NCBI GenBank assembly: GCA_017379255.1
Contig: JAFNWZ010000181.1
Span: forward strand, 1-14,828
DNA from: Akkermansia sp.
Lineage (GTDB): Bacteria; Verrucomicrobiota; Verrucomicrobiia; Verrucomicrobiales; Akkermansiaceae
Length of the DNA: 14,828 nt
Direction: 5' to 3'
The position numbers and the translations under genes were made by a program. The notes under the pieces are model-generated. The model made no database searches. It worked only from the letters and a program-made list of their open reading frames with translations, and was not told the origin of the DNA. Numbering within the stretch: position 1 is the stretch's first letter; every line of letters starts with the position of its first letter. Shown here one piece after another: positions 11,823 to 14,828 of the stretch.

Positions 11823-11871
11823 AAAAATGCCACTTTTCTAAGGAAAAAATACCATAAAAATGCCACTTTTC
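11823..11871 (-). repeat. Two 16-base direct repeats around the ATPase promoter
   Basis: AAAAATGCCACTTTTC occurs at 11823-11838 and 11856-11871, exactly 33 bases apart. Between and around them lie TTGGAA (11869-11874) and TATTTT (11846-11851) with a 17-base spacer, on the minus strand. One repeat overlaps the -35 and the other lies just after the predicted start. They look like paired operator sites, possibly for the ATPase itself or a partner. Confidence 0.6.
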
Positions 11872-12012
11872 CAAGATTTTGGTGATTGATGGGAGCTGAT
11901 TGCGTGGTGAAATGAACGCAGAGGGAGAGGATTTGCCCACGAAAGGTAGCAGAGGCGGCACTGCACATTTGCCTTTACATGGGGGGGGAAGCAGTGTATG
12001 CTAGGCGTGTAC

Positions 12013-12020
12013 TAGTATAC
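12013..12020 (+). promoter_or_regulatory. TAGTATAC motif upstream of alaS
   Basis: The same octamer as before the genes starting at 4325 and 8595, here 22 bases before the ATG. No -35 fits at 17 bases. An alternative -10, TATGCT (11997-12002), lies just downstream of a run of eight G (11981-11988). The 170 bases between the ATPase repeats and alaS hold no gene. Confidence 0.4.
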
Positions 12021-12042
12021 TTTTACCGCATTTTACATCGCT

Positions 12043-14828
12043 ATGATGACATCCGCGCAGATTCGCCAGAGTTTCCTCGATTTTTTCCAGGAACAGCAGC
12101 ATGCCGTAGTGCCTTCCGCCTCGCTCATGCCGCAGAGCCCCGGCCTGCTTTTCACGAATGCAGGCATGAACCAGTTTGTACCGTATTTCCTGGGTGTGTG
12201 GACCCCGCCGTGGAAGCCCGCCCGCGCTACCGATACGCAGAAGTGCATCCGCGCCGGTGGTAAGCATAATGACCTGGAGGATGTGGGTCAGGATTCCTAC
12301 CACCATACTTTCTTTGAAATGCTGGGCAACTGGTCCTTCGGTGATTATTTCAAGAAGGAGGCCATTGCCTGGGCCTGGGAGTTGATTGTGGAGCGCTGGG
12401 GTTTCCCCGTCGAGCGTCTGTATGCCACTGTTTACGCCCCGAACAAGGAGAAGGGCGATCCCGGTGAGTTCGACCAGGAAGCCTACGATACCTGGGCGGC
12501 TCTCTTTGCAGCCAAGGGCATGGACCCCAAGGTGCATGTGGTGAACGGCGGCGTGAAGGATAACTTCTGGATGATGGGCGAGACCGGCCCCTGCGGCCCT
12601 TGCTCTGAGCTGCACGTGGACCTGACCCCCGAGGGCGATACCCAGGGGCGCCTGGTGAACGGCGATAGCGACAAGTGTATCGAAATCTGGAACCTCGTGT
12701 TCATTCAGTACAATGCAGAGAGCGATGGCACGTTCCGCCCGCTGCCTGCCTGCCACGTGGACACCGGCATGGGCTTTGAACGCGCCTGCGCCATGATTCA
12801 GTGCACCAATGGCTTCACGGACTTCTCCCGCCGCGTTTCCAACTACAGCACGGATGTATTCCGCCCCATTTTCAGCCGTATTGAGGAGATTTCCGGCCGC
12901 AAGTATGTGGATATCTACCCGCAGGATGCCACGCCTGAGCAGAAGGAAACGCTGCGTGAGAGCATTGCCTTCCGCGTGATTGCCGACCACATCCGCACGC
13001 TGAGTTTCTCAATTGCCGACGGTATTCTGCCGGGCAACAACGGCCGCAACTATGTGCTGCGCCGCATTCTGCGCCGCGCCGTGCGCTACGGCCGCACCCT
13101 GGGGCTTGAAAAGCCTTTCCTGAGCGAGCTGGTGGATACGCTGGCTGGCGAGATGGGGCGCGTCTTCCCCGAGCTGGTGGGGCGTAAGAACACCATCAAG
13201 GAGGTGCTGCTGCGTGAGGAAACCAGCTTCAATGAAACGCTGGACCGCGGTCTGGAACTCTTTGATAAGGAAGTGGCCGCCACGGGCAAGGTTTCCGGCG
13301 ATTTTGCCTTCAAGCTGTATGATACCTACGGCTTCCCGATTGACCTGACTGCCCTCATGGCCCGCGAGCGCGGGCTGGAGGTGGACACCGAGCGCTTCGA
13401 TGCCCTCATGGAGGAACAGCGCCAGCGCGCCAAGGCTGCCCAGAAGAAGCAGGTGGTGCGCGCTCTCGATCTCAAGACCGAGCAGGTGACCGAGTTCACC
13501 GGTTACACCGAGGATGCCTCCACCGCCACCGTGACAGAGGTGCACGAGGCAGAGGGTATCCTCTTCGTGATTACCGACAAGACCCCGTTCTATGCAGAAA
13601 TGGGTGGTCAGATGAGCGATGGCGGCACCCTTTCCCTGGGTGGCGACAGCTGCCCCGTGATTGGTGTGCAGCAGATTGGCCAGGCCCGGGCCCACCTCAT
13701 TTCTGTGGCCGATGGCGTGGCTCCCGCTGTGGGTGACTCAGTGGAGCTGCTGCTGGATGTGGAGCGCCGCCGTGCGCTGGAAGCGCACCACAGCGCCACG
13801 CACTTGCTGCACAAGGCACTGCGCACGCTGGTGAGCGAGGATATTGCCCAGCAGGGCTCGCTGGTGGATGCTGACCGTCTGCGTTTCGACGTGAACAGCG
13901 CTGCCATTTCCAAGGCCGACCTGCGCCGCGTGGAGGTGCTGGTGAACCAGTGGATTGCCGAAGACCTTCCCGTGGTCTGCAATGAGTACCCGATGACCGA
14001 AATCAAGAAGCACCCGGAAATCTGCCAGTTCTTCGGCGATAAGTACGGCGATGTAGTGCGTCTGGTGCAGGTTGGTGGCGAGACCGGCAACTTCAACGGC
14101 GTTTCCATGGAACTCTGCGGTGGTACGCATGCCGCCCGCACGGGGCAGATCGGCTTCTTCAAGATTAAGAGCGAAGGAGCTATTGCCAGCGGCGTGCGCC
14201 GTATCGAGGCGGCCACCGGTGCGGCTGGTTATGCAGCTGTCATGGAAATGGTGTCTGCCCGCGTGCCGGAAGCCAAGGAGATGCTTGATAAGCTGACGGA
14301 AGCCAATGGCAGACTGGCAGACCTGGGGCAGCCCACCGTGGCAGTACCCTCCAGCGATGCCAAGCCCGGGCAGAAGCTGCGCGAGGCAAAGGACATTGCC
14401 ACCATCAACGCGCTGCTGGATGATTACAACGCCTACTGCGATAAGCTGAAGGAAGCCGCTATCGAGGCCGAGAAGCAGCTCAAGAAAGCCCAGGTGGCTG
14501 CCGCTGCCGGCGCTGCCGATGCGCTGCTGGCCGAGCAGCTGACTGGTGCTAATGTGGTAGTGTGCGCCGAGGGCGGAAACGAACTGCTTACAGAGCTGTT
14601 CAACGGCCTTAAAAAGCGCCACTATGCTGCCGCTGCCTTCCTGGTGTGCGATGACGGCGCCAGCCTTTCCCTGGGTGCGTACTGCGGTGCTGACGCACAG
14701 GCCGCCGGCCTGAAGGCGGGTGACCTCATCCGTACTCTGGCCCCCATCGTGGGTGGCAAGGGTGGCGGCAAGGCTGATATGGCACGTGGTTCCGGCAAGG
14801 ACCGCAGCGCCAAGGATGCCCTGGTAGC
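12043..14828 (+). CDS. alaS: Alanyl-tRNA synthetase (3' end outside the window)
   Basis: 928 complete codons are present without a stop. It joins alanine to tRNA-Ala in the cytoplasm. In order: class II catalytic core with HHTFFEMLGNWSFGDY at about 87-102; GPCGPCSELH; motif 3 region CHVDTGMGFERA from about 237; the editing domain with zinc ligands HSATH (H583, H587) and CGGTH (C692, H696), both intact, so mischarged Ser/Gly should be removed; and the C-Ala domain ending GGKGGGKADMARGSGKD. That last motif lies near the end of the protein in AlaS, so only a few codons are missing. Start: two adjacent ATG codons (12043 and 12046), either usable, with no Shine-Dalgarno sequence. High GC and codon choice match the resident middle region. 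Confidence 0.97.
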   Translation, partial: MMTSAQIRQSFLDFFQEQQHAVVPSASLMPQSPGLLFTNAGMNQFVPYFLGVWTPPWKPARATDTQKCIRAGGKHNDLEDVGQDSYHHTFFEMLGNWSFGDYFKKEAIAWAWELIVERWGFPVERLYATVYAPNKEKGDPGEFDQEAYDTWAALFAAKGMDPKVHVVNGGVKDNFWMMGETGPCGPCSELHVDLTPEGDTQGRLVNGDSDKCIEIWNLVFIQYNAESDGTFRPLPACHVDTGMGFERACAMIQCTNGFTDFSRRVSNYSTDVFRPIFSRIEEISGRKYVDIYPQDATPEQKETLRESIAFRVIADHIRTLSFSIADGILPGNNGRNYVLRRILRRAVRYGRTLGLEKPFLSELVDTLAGEMGRVFPELVGRKNTIKEVLLREETSFNETLDRGLELFDKEVAATGKVSGDFAFKLYDTYGFPIDLTALMARERGLEVDTERFDALMEEQRQRAKAAQKKQVVRALDLKTEQVTEFTGYTEDASTATVTEVHEAEGILFVITDKTPFYAEMGGQMSDGGTLSLGGDSCPVIGVQQIGQARAHLISVADGVAPAVGDSVELLLDVERRRALEAHHSATHLLHKALRTLVSEDIAQQGSLVDADRLRFDVNSAAISKADLRRVEVLVNQWIAEDLPVVCNEYPMTEIKKHPEICQFFGDKYGDVVRLVQVGGETGNFNGVSMELCGGTHAARTGQIGFFKIKSEGAIASGVRRIEAATGAAGYAAVMEMVSARVPEAKEMLDKLTEANGRLADLGQPTVAVPSSDAKPGQKLREAKDIATINALLDDYNAYCDKLKEAAIEAEKQLKKAQVAAAAGAADALLAEQLTGANVVVCAEGGNELLTELFNGLKKRHYAAAAFLVCDDGASLSLGAYCGADAQAAGLKAGDLIRTLAPIVGGKGGGKADMARGSGKDRSAKDALV

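Noticed and set aside
11812-11961. 50-residue N-terminal extension of the DUF4143 ATPase
   Set aside because: It crosses a promoter and direct repeats and is not typical of the family, although the in-frame repeat leaves slight doubt.
12001-14813. Several long minus-strand frames opposite alaS
   Set aside because: All overlap conserved alaS codons; low-complexity translations typical of antisense frames.

Overview
The window most resembles an Akkermansia-type Verrucomicrobiota chromosome. This is inferred from a secreted M60 (mucinase-type) metallopeptidase next to several signal-peptide proteins of unknown function, a tiny secreted EF-hand protein, helical repeats of the GDYAAAKELAEY kind that are common in Planctomycetes/Verrucomicrobia, and start codons that mostly lack a Shine-Dalgarno site. 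No ribosomal RNA or species-diagnostic gene is present, so the lineage call is inference.

Left third (1-3550): an AT-richer accessory island downstream of tRNA-His, read on the minus strand. It carries the 5' end of an AbiEi antitoxin gene with a large palindrome in front, a stand-alone HD-domain small alarmone (ppGpp) hydrolase, a complete hipB-hipA toxin-antitoxin operon with three evenly spaced operators, the C-terminal remnant of an ISL3 transposase, and an array of hairpins bounded by a copy of the tRNA-His 3' end. The tRNA-His gene (3551-3623) has its own promoter and a strong terminator. No integrase is visible.

Middle (3700-8600): GC-richer, likely resident DNA, all minus strand. In transcription order: an exported, membrane-anchored protein of unknown function with its own promoter and terminator; a secreted ankyrin-repeat protein 20 bases ahead of the M60 metallopeptidase (probable operon); and a COG4112-like NUDIX hydrolase.

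Right (8600-14828): on the plus strand, a 36-residue exported peptide gene with a near-consensus promoter and its own terminator, a 70-residue secreted EF-hand protein and a secreted protein with an internal duplication. A minus-strand DUF4143-type AAA ATPase follows, with two direct repeats around its promoter, and then alaS, cut off by the window edge a little before its end.

The most notable features are the stress/toxin-antitoxin cluster (AbiEi, alarmone hydrolase, HipBA) at a tRNA, the exact 50-base operator spacing at hipBA, the hairpin array that copies tRNA-His sequence, and -10 elements placed so close to start codons that several mRNAs should be leaderless or nearly so.
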